Source: JALOAF01 sp035446765
GTDB taxonomy: Bacteria > Patescibacteriota > Gracilibacteria > Absconditabacterales > Absconditicoccaceae
Reading direction: 5' to 3'
Assembly: GCA_035446765.1 (NCBI GenBank)
Contig: DAOTFU010000009.1
Span: forward strand, 1 to 30,061
Length of the DNA stretch: 30,061 nucleotides
Position numbers and translations under genes: made by a program. Under the pieces are notes generated by a model. The model saw only the letters and a program-made list of their open reading frames with translations, was not told the origin of the DNA and made no database searches. Below are positions 10,198 to 18,899 of this stretch, piece by piece. Each line of letters starts with the position of its first letter. Position 1 is the first letter of the stretch.

Positions 10198-11805
10198 TTA
10201 TTCAATAATAAATTTAATTTCTATATTCTTTGTCGTATTATTTTCATTAATTAACATTTTGTAATATAGTCCATTTGCAAATGGAGTGGTGAACTCTTTA
10301 TGTTCTTGTTGTTGTCAGTTAATTTTTGTAATGTCGAAATTTGGTGGAAAATAGACTGTAGCTTTGGTTTCCATCCATTTTTCATAGACATTGTCTTCGT
10401 ATTTAGCTGGTTTCATAGCTAGTATTCACAATTCTCTATTGGTCATTTCTATATCATATTCTTCTTGTAGATCTCGAATAAAGTCCTTGTAGTAGTTTGG
10501 TACATTTAAAGTATAATAGATTTTCATAGTGTATTCTCAGCTTGATAATTTTTGTATATCTACAATATCGTTGTCTGTATCTATTATTATCTTTCAACTT
10601 GTGTCTATTATTTGTATGTTTTTTTCTACAAATCAATCTACTTTGTTGTAAGAAGTATTGGTGTCTCGCGCATAGATATTTCAGGTGTTGTAAACTGTCT
10701 TTAAACCATGTTTTAACAATAGATTTTGCATATCGTCTGAGACATTTGACAGATATATGTTGATAAAATTTTTGTCAATAATTTCATCGAAATTGTTTAC
10801 TATTTTTTTGAATATATTTAACTGATTTTTTTGAAAATATTCTGTCACTTCTTTTGTATATTCTTCTTTTTTATTTCCACGATATTCTCATCTGATGATG
10901 TCTACGTTTGCATTTTGAAATTGTCGCTCTCGTGCTATCTCTGTAAATGAAGGAAGTAGATATTCTATTAGATCAGATCTGATGAAAATAATTCATTTGA
11001 TGTGTTTGTGCAACAATTTTTCATACAATCATGGAGCCATAGTCTGTTCTACTTTTCGCATGACATAATCTTCGTTGAACATTTTTTCATAAAGCCATTT
11101 TAGATTGCTTCCGTCTATATCAGAAAACCCAAATTTATTTCCAGCAATGAATCAAATTTTTCTGTCAGGAAGGAATGATGTTGTTCGGCTTGGTGCCTGT
11201 AGACGCGTGTAATGAGCAATGTAATCAGGATAGTATGCATCTACTATTTCTAGGTTTTCTAGTCTTCAATCTTTAACTGTAATAAATGCAAAGGACCCAA
11301 AAAATCATCAGTTTGGTCTTTTTTCATTTGTATTTTGTAGTATGACAAGATAATTATATTCTTGTTCTTTACCCAAAAGATTTGATACTTCGTCTCGATT
11401 GTTTTTTATTCATTCTAAGAGATCTATAAGTTTTCAATATTTTTCAAATCCTAAGTTTTTTAGATAGTCTTGATTTTTTTGTATATAGTCTAAGGTCTTC
11501 AATATAGTGTCTTCTTTTTGTATCAATACATTGTCTCAACTCATATAACTTTTGGATATTTCATCTATATTTAAAAGCATCTTGGAAACATTTTCGTCTA
11601 TATTCCAAAAGTAGAAAGCTACTTGTTGCAAATCTTTTTTGAAGATGTCTACTTTGTCTTTTCCAAAAATTATATTTGTCACATTCGAATAAAATGCGAA
11701 TATAGCAAAACATATCACAATCAATGTGGTAAATACGATGTTGATATATTTGCTATAATACTTCAGATTTTTTTCTGGTTTCTTTTTGATTCAAAATTTT
11801 GCCAT
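10198..11805 (-). CDS. DUF4012-like membrane-anchored protein
   Basis: A 535-aa protein with a short cytoplasmic start (MAKFGIKKKPEK), one membrane segment at about residues 22-45 and a long outside domain. It carries LQNTNEKRPNGGFFGSFAFI followed by a strand and DAYYPDYIAHYT, the typical core of DUF4012, a domain common in Patescibacteria and Actinobacteria and often near cell-surface polysaccharide genes. Function is unknown; an envelope role is likely. Five or more in-frame CGA codons occur, several at positions where Trp would make better sense (for example IYA-CGA-DTNTSYNK and the EIA-CGA-E-CGA-QF pair). It is divergent from the prepilin peptidase gene. The start ATG keeps the anchor intact. 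Confidence 0.7.
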
Positions 11806-11847
11806 TTATAAAATTGATTTAAAGAATTAATATAGATATATACATTC

Positions 11848-11875
11848 TTGATTTTAAAACAACAAAAACTATTAT
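11848..11875 (+). promoter_or_regulatory. Promoter of the prepilin peptidase gene
   Basis: TTGATT, 16 bases, TATTAT, about 60 bases upstream of the start. Confidence 0.6.
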
Positions 11876-11934
11876 GAATGCAGAATTTAGAATGCATAGT
11901 TCAGAAATAAAAATTTATACTTTGATTTTGTTGA

Positions 11935-12762
11935 ATGGAAACTGTCGTAATTATATGATTGTTTACTTTGGGTGCTATCTTTGGTTCTTTTGGAGGAGTA
12001 TTAATAAGTAGAAAATGGGATAAAAAGTGAATAAAAGATATTTTTTTTGGTCGTTCAAAATGTGATTTTTGCCACAAGAAATTGTGATTTTTGGAATTAG
12101 TACCGATTGTGAGTTTTTTGACACAAAGAGCAAGATGCAAAAAATGTGGTAAAAAATTGAGTAGTTTCTATCTGTGGATAGAAATATTGTCTGGTGTTGT
12201 TTTTGTTTTGACTTATATTTTTTTGCCAGATGTAGTTTTGTGAGAATTATTGGCATGGATTTTTATCAATTGGTGACTTTTGTTGTTGCTTGTATTCGAT
12301 ATACAAAAATATGAATTGCATATACCTATGTGGATTTTTGTGACTTTGATTGCGGTGGTTTTTGCATTTTTTAAATTGGATAGCCTAGTAGTTGCTGAGA
12401 CTATGATCGCTTATTTTTTGGTATTTTTGGCTATATATTTGTTTTCAAAATACTATATGAGGCTTAGGTTTAGTAAAAAGGAAGAATGATTTGGGCAATG
12501 AGATGTATTTTTGTCTATTACAATTTGAGCTTTATCTTGATTTGTTTTTTATTATAATTTTTTGCAATTTGGAGTAGTCAATCTGATAAATTTAATACTG
12601 ATATACGTGATTTTAAGTTGTCTGATTTGATTGTTGTTTGCTTTGATATCCAAAATTATTTGATCTAAACAAACAAAAATAATACCATTTTTACCATCGA
12701 TGATATTGGCCTTTTGGTTGGTAATGTTGTTTGGAGGTGTTTTTATAAATATATTGGCATAA
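11935..12762 (+). CDS. pilD: Prepilin peptidase / N-methyltransferase
   Basis: Membrane aspartic protease that cuts the leader peptide from type IV prepilins and usually methylates the new N-terminus. The 275-aa protein starts with the family GAIFGSFGGVLISR motif, has a four-cysteine zinc site in the cytoplasmic loop (C43, C46, C68, C71 in SKCDFCHKKLGFLELVPIVSF and RARCKKCGKKLS), and about seven membrane helices. The two catalytic aspartates are D122 (LVFDIQKYELHIP) and D190 in GFGQGD, the GxGD motif; both glycines of this motif are TGA codons. No pilin or pilus motor gene is in the window. The next membrane-protein gene starts three bases after the stop, so the two are co-transcribed. Confidence 0.95.
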
Positions 12763-12765
12763 ATT

Positions 12766-13743
12766 ATGAATGAGATCTGGAAAAGTAGAGCTAAACTTAG
12801 GACAAGTATTTTTTTGGTGCTATCTTTGATAGCCTATATATTTACTTTTTTTTATCTTTTTGCAGGTCACGATCTTTTTGCTTCTATTGTCTGTATATTC
12901 TTTTTGTTTATATTTTTTCATTTTTTGTGTTTGGATATCAAAAAATTTAAGACAAAATATTTTTTGATGATTATGTTTATTTTGACCTTTATGGGTCTAT
13001 TTGTCTTATTGTCTTTTGGCTTGGAAACAAATATTTGGCTTATATTGGCTGTAGTGACATTTAATACATCATTATTTGTATTATATAACTCTTTGAAAAT
13101 AATTCAATTTAGTAGTATTTCTTATTTTTTGAGATGATGATATATATTTACATTGTTTATTACTGTTACATATAGTTTGGCTTTGGTGTGAATGTTTTCA
13201 AAATTTCCTCTTACTTGTGATTGACTACAGTGAGCTTCAAACAAGTTGATAGAATTTGTAGAAAAACCATTTAAGTTTTCGGTAGATAAGATAGGTGTTT
13301 TTACTGAATGAGTACAATGAAATTTGATTTGAAAATTTGAAACTGAAGCGCCAGTAGAAGAAAAGAAGATATTTGATATGGACCAAGTTTTGTTGAAAGC
13401 AAAAGATAAGAATATATCTATCGAGGATACTGATGAAAATATGAAACCTATAATTACTCAATTTAACAAATGGAAGTCTAATGCGATAGATCAAATAATG
13501 TGACAGCAGGAGTCTTATAGTGTGTGAGTTTGTGATATGGTGCTTAACGAAATAAACAAAAAATTTAGCCTTAAGTGATTTGGTTTGTCTGTGGTGTTGC
13601 TTTCATATTTCTTATTATTTGGATTTGTGAGGATAGCATTCTTTATTATGAGTTTCATTTGATTTTTGCTGTTTAAATTGTTATACTTGACTTCGCTGTA
13701 TCGTGTGAGAAAAGTAAAAAAAGAGGTGGACGATATAGTGTAA
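12766..13743 (+). CDS. Unknown multi-pass membrane protein
   Basis: A 325-aa protein that I do not recognise. It has about five hydrophobic segments in the first 150 residues, then a soluble stretch (about 155-255, containing FETEAPVEEKKIFDMDQVLL and many Lys/Asp/Glu) and two more membrane segments before a basic end (YRVRKVKKEVDDIV). It starts three bases after the prepilin peptidase stop, so translation is probably coupled and a role in pilus or envelope biogenesis is a guess from context only. It contains about 13 TGA glycines, so it is a normal resident gene and not a pseudogene. Confidence 0.8.
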
Positions 13744-13763
13744 GTTAATAAAAAAATAAAGTA

Positions 13764-13774
13764 GAAAAGGAGGT
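13764..13774 (+). promoter_or_regulatory. Strong Shine-Dalgarno site of the 65-aa protein
   Basis: GAAAAGGAGGT, a near-full match to the anti-Shine-Dalgarno sequence, just upstream of the double ATG. Most genes in this window have no recognisable Shine-Dalgarno, so it stands out. Its spacing fits the second ATG (13779) slightly better than the first. Confidence 0.8.
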
Positions 13775-13775
13775 T

Positions 13776-13973
13776 ATGATGTATAAGTATGCTGATTATA
13801 TAGCTCTTGCTTTTATAATTGTATGGGCAGCTATATATAATTTGTTTGGGATTCCTTTTAAGTCCTTGGCTACAGGGATTATTCTGCTTGTTCTCGTGAT
13901 TCTATCTTTGATTCTGTTAACAAAAGAAAAAAGAAAAGAAAATAAAGAAGAGAACAAATCTCAAAAGGAATAA
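13776..13973 (+). CDS. Small membrane protein with a charged tail, unknown
   Basis: A 65-aa protein, MMYKYADYIA start, with two hydrophobic segments (about 8-24 and 30-47) and a very charged Lys/Glu tail (KEKRKENKEENKSQKE). I do not recognise the family. It has only two glycines, both GGN, so the code cannot be judged. It lies 32 bases after the unknown membrane protein, could be the last gene of that operon, and is the only gene here with a strong ribosome binding site. Such hydrophobic-plus-charged small proteins are often regulators or partners of membrane complexes, but nothing specific can be said. The ATG at 13779 is an equally good start. Confidence 0.7.
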   Translation: MMYKYADYIALAFIIVWAAIYNLFGIPFKSLATGIILLVLVILSLILLTKEKRKENKEENKSQKE

Positions 13974-13975
13974 AG

Positions 13976-14010
13976 AGCTTTTTTGTTTTTGTAATGAGAA
14001 AGCTTTTTTT
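13976..14010 (+). terminator. Weak terminator candidate after the 65-aa gene
   Basis: AGCTTT and AAAGCT arms with a 17-base loop followed by a run of T. The stem is short, so this is tentative. Confidence 0.35.
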
Positions 14011-14012
14011 GT

Positions 14013-14040
14013 TTGAATTTATTTTGTATAAGAATATATT
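14013..14040 (+). promoter_or_regulatory. Promoter of the S51 peptidase gene
   Basis: TTGAAT, 16 bases, TATATT, about 30 bases upstream of the start. Confidence 0.5.
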
Positions 14041-14071
14041 TTATTTGTTTTTTTATTTTGAATCATATTGT

Positions 14072-14644
14072 ATGAAATTTTTGTTGCATTGATGAATGAC
14101 TAGTCCTAGGACAGAAAAAAATAAGAAATTTTTTCAGCATGTAGTGAAAGAATGAGGAAATAAAATATTGATTTTTCCTTTTGCACAAAAAAATAGAAAC
14201 TATGATTTACAGTTTGAGTTAGATAGTCAAAAGTTTATAGATCACAATCCTGATGTAGATATAGAGTGTGTTATGGCTAGTGATGATATAGAAGTATTAA
14301 TAGAACAAATAAAAGAATATAAGTCATTGTATTTTTGTGGATGATTGCAAGAGCATCATTTGGAAATTTTAAGAAAAATTGATAATCTTAAAATGTTATT
14401 AGATGATAAAGTTATTTCTGGTAATTCTGCTGGTGCTATGATACGGGCAAGGCACTTTTTTACAGGAGATTATAATAGATTGGAAGATTGATTGTGATGG
14501 CTTCCTATCAAAGTAATGGTGCATTGGAAATCTGAGAAATATAACAATTATAGTGAAAAAGAACTAGAGAAGTTGAAAAAATATGGGGAGGATTTGCCGA
14601 TATACAAAATAAGAGAACAAGAGTATGAAGTGTTTCAGGTATAA
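14072..14644 (+). CDS. Peptidase S51 family protein (peptidase E / cyanophycinase type)
   Basis: A 190-aa protein with the serine-nucleophile motif GNSAGAM (Ser at residue 119), preceded by YFCGGLQEHHLEIL, the family GG turn before the nucleophile strand, and by KILIFPFAQ near the N-terminus. S51 enzymes are class-I-glutamine-amidotransferase-like serine peptidases that cut Asp-X dipeptides or isoaspartyl bonds. A role in turnover of peptides or damaged residues is plausible. The GG turn and three other glycine sites use TGA. One in-frame CGG (residue 125) directly follows the nucleophile motif. A 230-base repeat-rich spacer separates it from the next gene. Confidence 0.8.
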
Positions 14645-14651
14645 AAGTCTG

Positions 14652-14772
14652 TGTCATTTCGAGTGTTATGACTTGCGAGAAATCTTCTTAATGTCATTTC
14701 GAGTGTAATTGTTGCGAGAAATCTAGTTAATATTGTTTAGATCTCTTGCAATACTTGAAACTCGAGATGACA
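14652..14772. repeat. Dispersed-type repeat: two direct copies and one inverted copy
   Basis: The unit TGTCATTTCGAGTGT...TTGCGAGAAATCT occurs at 14652-14685 and 14692-14724 in direct orientation, and at 14739-14772 in inverted form (AGATCTCTTGCAA...ACTCGAGATGACA). Each copy is 33-34 bases. Copies 2 and 3 can form a long hairpin, like a REP/BIME element. Confidence 0.85.
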
Positions 14773-14787
14773 TATTCGGTGTTTAAA

Positions 14788-14844
14788 ATCCCCCTGTTTT
14801 GCCACAAACAATGTGTCAAAACTTCCCCCTTAACAAAGGGGGAT
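14788..14844. repeat. C-rich/G-rich hairpin element
   Basis: ATCCCCC at 14788-14794 pairs with GGGGGAT at 14838-14844. A tighter alternative pairs CCCCCTT (14825-14831) with AAGGGGG (14836-14842). Together with a TTTTG/CAAAA pair this gives two competing folds, in a GC-rich island of an AT-rich genome. It lies just upstream of the U32 gene. Confidence 0.7.
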
Positions 14845-14875
14845 AAAAATCTTTATAATTAATAATGAGTAAAAA

Positions 14876-16120
14876 ATGAACAAACCGACAATAGTAGCTC
14901 CAGGATGATCATATGAAAAGGCTGTAGTAGCTAGTAAATATGGAGCTGAAGAAGTATATATTTGAGTACCTTTTACATCTTTGAGGATGAGGCAAAACAA
15001 GGTAAAAGATTTTGATGATCTACAAAAAACCATAGATGCTATTCATGAAAATTGATCTAAAGCTTTGTTGACGATGAATATTTTTCCTAGAAATACAGAT
15101 ATTGCTGTGTTTGAATCTGTAGTAGAGAGGTTGGTCTGAACCAAGCCTGATGCGATCATTTTTTCTGATCCTGGTACCTTCAATGTGATTAGAAAACATT
15201 TTCCGGATACGCCGTTACATTTGAGTACTCAGGCTTCTACTTTGAATTATGAATCTATCAAGTTTCGAAGAGATTTGTGAATAAAGAGAGTCATTCTTGC
15301 AAGGGAGCTAAATATAGAAGAAATCAAAGAAATTAGAAAGCATGTCCCAGATATAGAATTGGAAGTATTTGTACATGGAGCTATGTGTATGTCATATAGC
15401 TGAAGATGTTTGTTGGGAGATTATATGGCAGGTAGACAAGCAAATAAGTGAGAATGCAATCATGCTTGTAGATTTAAGTACAAAGTTTGGTTGGAAGAAG
15501 AAAGAAGACCAGGTAAATTATTTCAATTGGAAAATGATGAAAATGGAAGTTATATATTGTCTTCAAAAGATCTTTGTACGATAGATAAATTGGAAGAGAT
15601 ATTGCCGTATGTGGATGCTATCAAAATTGAATGAAGAAGTAAATCAGAATTTTATGTATGAGCGATGGTTAAGGCATACAAAACTGTCAGAGATGCTATT
15701 GTAGCATGAGAAGAACCGGATTTACAAGCCAAAGAATTAGTAGAAAAAATTCCTCACAGACCTTATTGGGATGGATTTTTGTTTAATGATTTGAAAAATT
15801 TCCCAGAAGGTGAAGAAGAACAAGTTACTAGTACAAATATAGATAGTCCTGGGCCTACTTTTTGTAGAAATTATTTTGGAATTTTCAAAGATAATTTCAT
15901 TGAAAAAGATTGAAAGAAATATTATGAATTTAATCCAAAGGAAGTTTTGGAGAGATGAATGAAGTTGAAATTTCTTAATGCAGAATGAATGTGAGAGCTG
16001 GAAATTGTAGATTTACTGAAAGAGTGATGACAAGAGTTGGATAGGGCAAATTGTAATACTCCAAAAGTTTTTGTTTTGACGGATAGGGAAATTAAGGGTT
16101 GGGAGATTTTGTATAAATAA
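14876..16120 (+). CDS. trhP: Peptidase U32 family protein, TrhP/YegQ type
   Basis: U32 proteins of this type are needed for 5-hydroxyuridine at position 34 of tRNAs; older annotation calls them collagenase-like peptidases. The 414-aa protein has the N-terminal IVAPGGSYEKAVVASKYGAEEVYIG, the TQAS strand (PLHLSTQASTLNYESIKF), RVILARELNIEEI, and the family signature EVFVHGAMCMSYSGRCLLGDYM followed by NKGECNHACRFKY, whose four cysteines (MC, RC, EC, AC) fit an iron-sulfur site. A C-terminal C...C beta domain follows. In the strand after STQAS, the family normally reads FW, but here the codon is CGA (15266-15268). Seventeen or more TGA glycines. Full length for the family. Confidence 0.88.
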
Positions 16121-16125
16121 TATTC

Positions 16126-16177
16126 AAAAAGACCCCGGGGTTATACATGATTGTATAATTAACCCCGGGGTCTTTTT
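16126..16177. terminator. Strong bidirectional terminator between trhP and folD
   Basis: AAAAAGACCCCGGGGTTA pairs with TAACCCCGGGGTCTTTTT, with an inner TACA/TGTA pair. A/T runs on both sides suit both convergent genes. Confidence 0.92.
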
Positions 16178-17110
16178 TTAATGTATTTCTCCTAAATTTT
16201 CTTGTATAGTGAAAATATTTTCAAATAGACATGCTACTGTCAGGGGTCCAACTCCACCAGGGACTGGGGTGATATATTTTACTTTGTCTTTTACACTGTC
16301 GAAATCTATATCTCATACTGGTTTACCGTCTTTGTGTCCATATCATACGTCTATGATTATTTGACTTTGGTCGTCACGAACAAAATCATCATTTAATAAA
16401 TGTACTACTCATGTGCAAGATATGATGTAGTCAGATGATTTACATAGTTTTTTTAGTTCTTCTTGTGGTGTACTACTATTACAAGAATAGACAGTTCAAC
16501 CTTGTTTTACTAGTTCTAGCATAAGTGGTTTCCCTACTAGATTGCTTTGTCATACTATTGTGATTATTTTTCATCTGATATTGTATAAGTCATATTCTTG
16601 TAATATATTGATTACAGCTTTTGGAGTAGCTGGTACAAAATCTATAAGATCTATAGAAGATAATCCAGTTAATATACCACCAAGTCCATCTATATCTTTG
16701 TCTGGAGCAATTGTAGATAGTATCTTTGCTTTGTATTCTTTAAATTCCTTTGGTAAAGGTAATTGTACCACTATTCATATACAATCTTTGTCACTATTTA
16801 GATAGTTGATTAGATCGATAATTTTTCATATATTATCATATTCTTGTTTCATATATAGTTGTACATCGTAGTCATTATTCAAATTTTCAGGTAATTGATC
16901 TCATTTTTTATATTGTCCAAAAATATGTACTGGTATTCAAATATTTTCACCATATTTTTGTTTGAGTCATACATATACTTTTGATGATTTATCTTCTCAA
17001 AGGTAGATTATACCTACATATTTTTCTTTGTTTGGAAAAAGTTTTGTTGTTTTCTCTGTAAGTTCCTTTTGCATTTTTTGTGCTAATTTTGTTCATTCTA
17101 ATAATTTCAT
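16178..17110 (-). CDS. folD: Bifunctional methylenetetrahydrofolate dehydrogenase / cyclohydrolase
   Basis: FolD interconverts 5,10-methylene- and 10-formyl-tetrahydrofolate, producing NADPH and one-carbon units. The 310-aa protein has SKVYVGLKQKYGE with the catalytic Lys, GIVVQLPLPKEF, DKDIDGLGGILTGL, PATPKAVINILQEYDL, the nucleotide-binding turn TIVGQSNLVGKPL, and PVPGGVGPLTVACLFENI near the end. All hallmark motifs are intact. It is about 25 residues longer than usual because of a larger insertion around residues 60-105. Several motif glycines use TGA (for example in IVGQSN). No other folate gene is nearby. It has its own promoter. Confidence 0.95.
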
Positions 17111-17167
17111 ACACAAGTAGTTAAAAGTTAAAAGTTGCAAGTTTAAAGTTCTAGTTTAAGTGCTATA

Positions 17168-17195
17168 ATAATAGTTATTTGATAGGATAATACAA
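17168..17195 (-). promoter_or_regulatory. Promoter of folD
   Basis: On the minus strand TTGTAT, 16 bases, TATTAT, followed by ATAGCAC. The region 17111-17165 also contains AGTTAAA-type direct repeats in the leader. Confidence 0.55.
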
Positions 17196-17207
17196 GGACT
17201 TAATTAG

Positions 17208-17233
17208 AAAAAGGACTCGAATTCGAGTCCTTT
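17208..17233 (-). terminator. Terminator of the 188-aa protein gene
   Basis: A perfect palindrome with arms AAAGGACTCGAA and TTCGAGTCCTTT, flanked by A on one side and T on the other. Confidence 0.85.
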
Positions 17234-17257
17234 GTTTAAAATGTTTTTGTGAAATGA

Positions 17258-17824
17258 TTACTTCATTTCACTGATTAAAGCACCAAATAGATTCGCTTCC
17301 AGGTAGGGGTTGCTGGTTATTTGATAATAAACTTCTATACCCTTTTTGTCAACAATTCCGGTTTTGTAAGCTGCCATAATTAGTATGGCTTGATCAGCTT
17401 GGGATGCTCTACCTGAAAATGCAGTGAAAACATAACCATTGTTCCATTCGAAGGCAACACCGCCAGCTATGGATATAAACTCACCTATAGGCTGACCATT
17501 AAATGCAGGTTTAAATTTCCCTTGTTCACTAAGGAAAACTTTTAGACTTACAAGCACACTATATTTTCCTTTTGCATAGGCGGTGTACTTGTTTAGTTTG
17601 TTTTCAAATTCGGGATCTGGCTTATTGATGATTTTTCCGATTTGTTTTATTTCATAATCATTCATTCCGAAACCAGCCTTCATTATACCACCTCTTCGAG
17701 ATGGGTCGTAGCATTTAGGGACATTGAACCCAAGATCGGTTAAAATCTCAGGTAGGTTATTGAATACATTTACTGTCTCTTCGGCATTTTTAAATAATTG
17801 GTCAATTAATTGTTCTCGGTTCAT
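17258..17824 (-). CDS. Unknown 188-aa protein, standard-code-like (probable transfer)
   Basis: I do not recognise this soluble protein. Visible parts are an N-terminal helix (MNREQLIDQLFKNAEETVNV), a Gly-rich DPSRRGGIMKAGFGMNDYEI segment, a Lys/Tyr-rich middle, and a conserved-looking FISIAGGVAFEWNNGYVFTA strand pair followed by SGRASQADQAILIMAAYKTG helix. There is no signal peptide and no membrane segment. It has about 17 glycines, all GGN and none TGA, whereas neighbouring genes use TGA for more than half. It has two in-frame CGA codons (residues 3 and 43) and is less AT-biased. This indicates acquisition from a standard-code donor. The promoter is of the local type, so it is probably expressed. 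Confidence 0.8.
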   Translation of the reverse strand: MNREQLIDQLFKNAEETVNVFNNLPEILTDLGFNVPKCYDPSRRGGIMKAGFGMNDYEIKQIGKIINKPDPEFENKLNKYTAYAKGKYSVLVSLKVFLSEQGKFKPAFNGQPIGEFISIAGGVAFEWNNGYVFTAFSGRASQADQAILIMAAYKTGIVDKKGIEVYYQITSNPYLEANLFGALISEMK

Positions 17825-17863
17825 AATAATATTTTTTGGTTTGACTTATGTTTTATGTGTGTT

Positions 17864-17891
17864 ATAATAATTATTGTTTGTTGAAAGTCAA
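17864..17891 (-). promoter_or_regulatory. Promoter of the 188-aa protein gene
   Basis: On the minus strand TTGACT, 16 bases, TATTAT, followed by AACAC. About 40 bases upstream of the start. Confidence 0.7.
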
Positions 17892-17978
17892 TCTGTAATT
17901 TAATTTTAAACTGCTATTGATTTTGATTGACTGTTTTTTAAAAATTATTGTGTTGTTTTATTTTGTTATTTTGCTTAC

Positions 17979-18464
17979 ATGCCAAAGAGAAATGATTATA
18001 TTTCACGAGATGAATATTTTATGGGTGTGGCAATGTTGTCAGCACAACGCAGTAAAGATCCAAGTACACAAGTAGGTGCATGTATAGTAAATGATAAAAA
18101 TAGAATTGTGGGTATAGGATATAATTGATTTCCTACTGGATGTGATGATGATAAGTTTCCATGGGAAAGAGAGTGATGATTTTGTGATACTAAATATGCT
18201 CATGTGGTACATGCAGAAGCAAATGCGATCTTGAACAGTGGTGGTTGGGATCTGCATGGATGTAGACTTTATGTTGCTTTGTTTCCATGCAATGAATGTG
18301 CAAAATTGATTATCCAATCTGGTATAAAGGAAATAATTTATTTGTCAGATAAGTATAATTGAACAGACGCAGATATTGTATCCAAAAGTATGTTGAATGC
18401 TGCTTGAGTAAAGCTTACAAAGTTAGAGGTAAAAAATAAACAAATAAATATTGAATTAGTCTAA
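17979..18464 (+). CDS. Deoxycytidylate (dCMP) deaminase
   Basis: Zinc enzyme that converts dCMP to dUMP for thymidylate synthesis. The 161-aa protein has SAQRSKDPSTQVGACIV, GIGYNGFPTGC, the catalytic HAE (residues 78-80) and the zinc-binding PCNEC (C104, C107), then CAKLIIQSGIKEIIYLSDKY. It is unusually close to eukaryotic/phage-type dCMP deaminases in these motifs. Codon 10 is CGA (18006-18008) in ISxDEYFMGVA, where the family has Trp (SWDEYFM). The Arg of AQRSKD is CGC. TGA codons occur at family glycines (YNG), so this gene uses the host code. The lipoprotein-like gene follows after 21 bases. Confidence 0.95.
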
Positions 18465-18485
18465 TAAAAATAAAAGTTTAAGCCT

Positions 18486-18857
18486 ATGAAAAATGTAGTT
18501 TTTTTTATCGTTTTGTTTTTTGTATTTTTTCTTTCTTGCAATGGTTTGGATAAACAATATCCACTGGAAAATGAAAAAATTCATCTTGTATCTCAGGAAG
18601 AGAACATCTTTGAATCTGGTTTTATTGATTCAATTGAAGAAGTCGCCTCTTTTGATTCTAATTTATTTATTACAAGAGATTCCAATTCTTTTGTGGTAGT
18701 AAAACATTTTACCGATTATTTTTATACTGTTGGTTTTATGGAAGAAGGCTGTTTTGTTCAAGTAGAAGATTTTGATTATTTTAATGATGATTTTTTTGCT
18801 TTTCATCAAGTTGATCAAAATCAGGCTATGGACACAGTCAGGAAGATATTAGATTAA
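18486..18857 (+). CDS. Possible lipoprotein, unknown
   Basis: A 123-aa protein with an N-terminal Lys, a long hydrophobic stretch (VVFFIVLFFVFF) and LSCNG, which could be a lipobox with Cys at residue 18 (the -3 residue is Phe, so it is not ideal). The rest is acidic and rich in Phe and Asp (DFDYFNDDFFAF). I do not recognise the family. Its four glycines are all GGN; this is too few to judge code. It lies 21 bases after the dCMP deaminase gene and shares the terminator with mtaB. If the Lgt-like protein at 6096 is active, this would be a candidate substrate. Confidence 0.7.
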   Translation: MKNVVFFIVLFFVFFLSCNGLDKQYPLENEKIHLVSQEENIFESGFIDSIEEVASFDSNLFITRDSNSFVVVKHFTDYFYTVGFMEEGCFVQVEDFDYFNDDFFAFHQVDQNQAMDTVRKILD

Positions 18858-18868
18858 AAATCAATAAA

Positions 18869-18899
18869 TAAAGAGCTGTGGATTTCCACAGCTCTTTAA
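18869..18899. terminator. Bidirectional terminator
   Basis: AAAGAGCTGTGG and CCACAGCTCTTT with loop ATTT, between the convergent lipoprotein and MtaB-like genes. The right arm overlaps the stop codon of the latter. Confidence 0.88.

Noticed and set aside
14652..14772. CRISPR array
   Set aside because: Only three copies, one inverted, with spacers of 6 and 14 bases; no cas genes.
17208..17233. T-loop of a tRNA (TTCGA)
   Set aside because: It is part of a perfect palindromic terminator; no cloverleaf with acceptor stem could be built.
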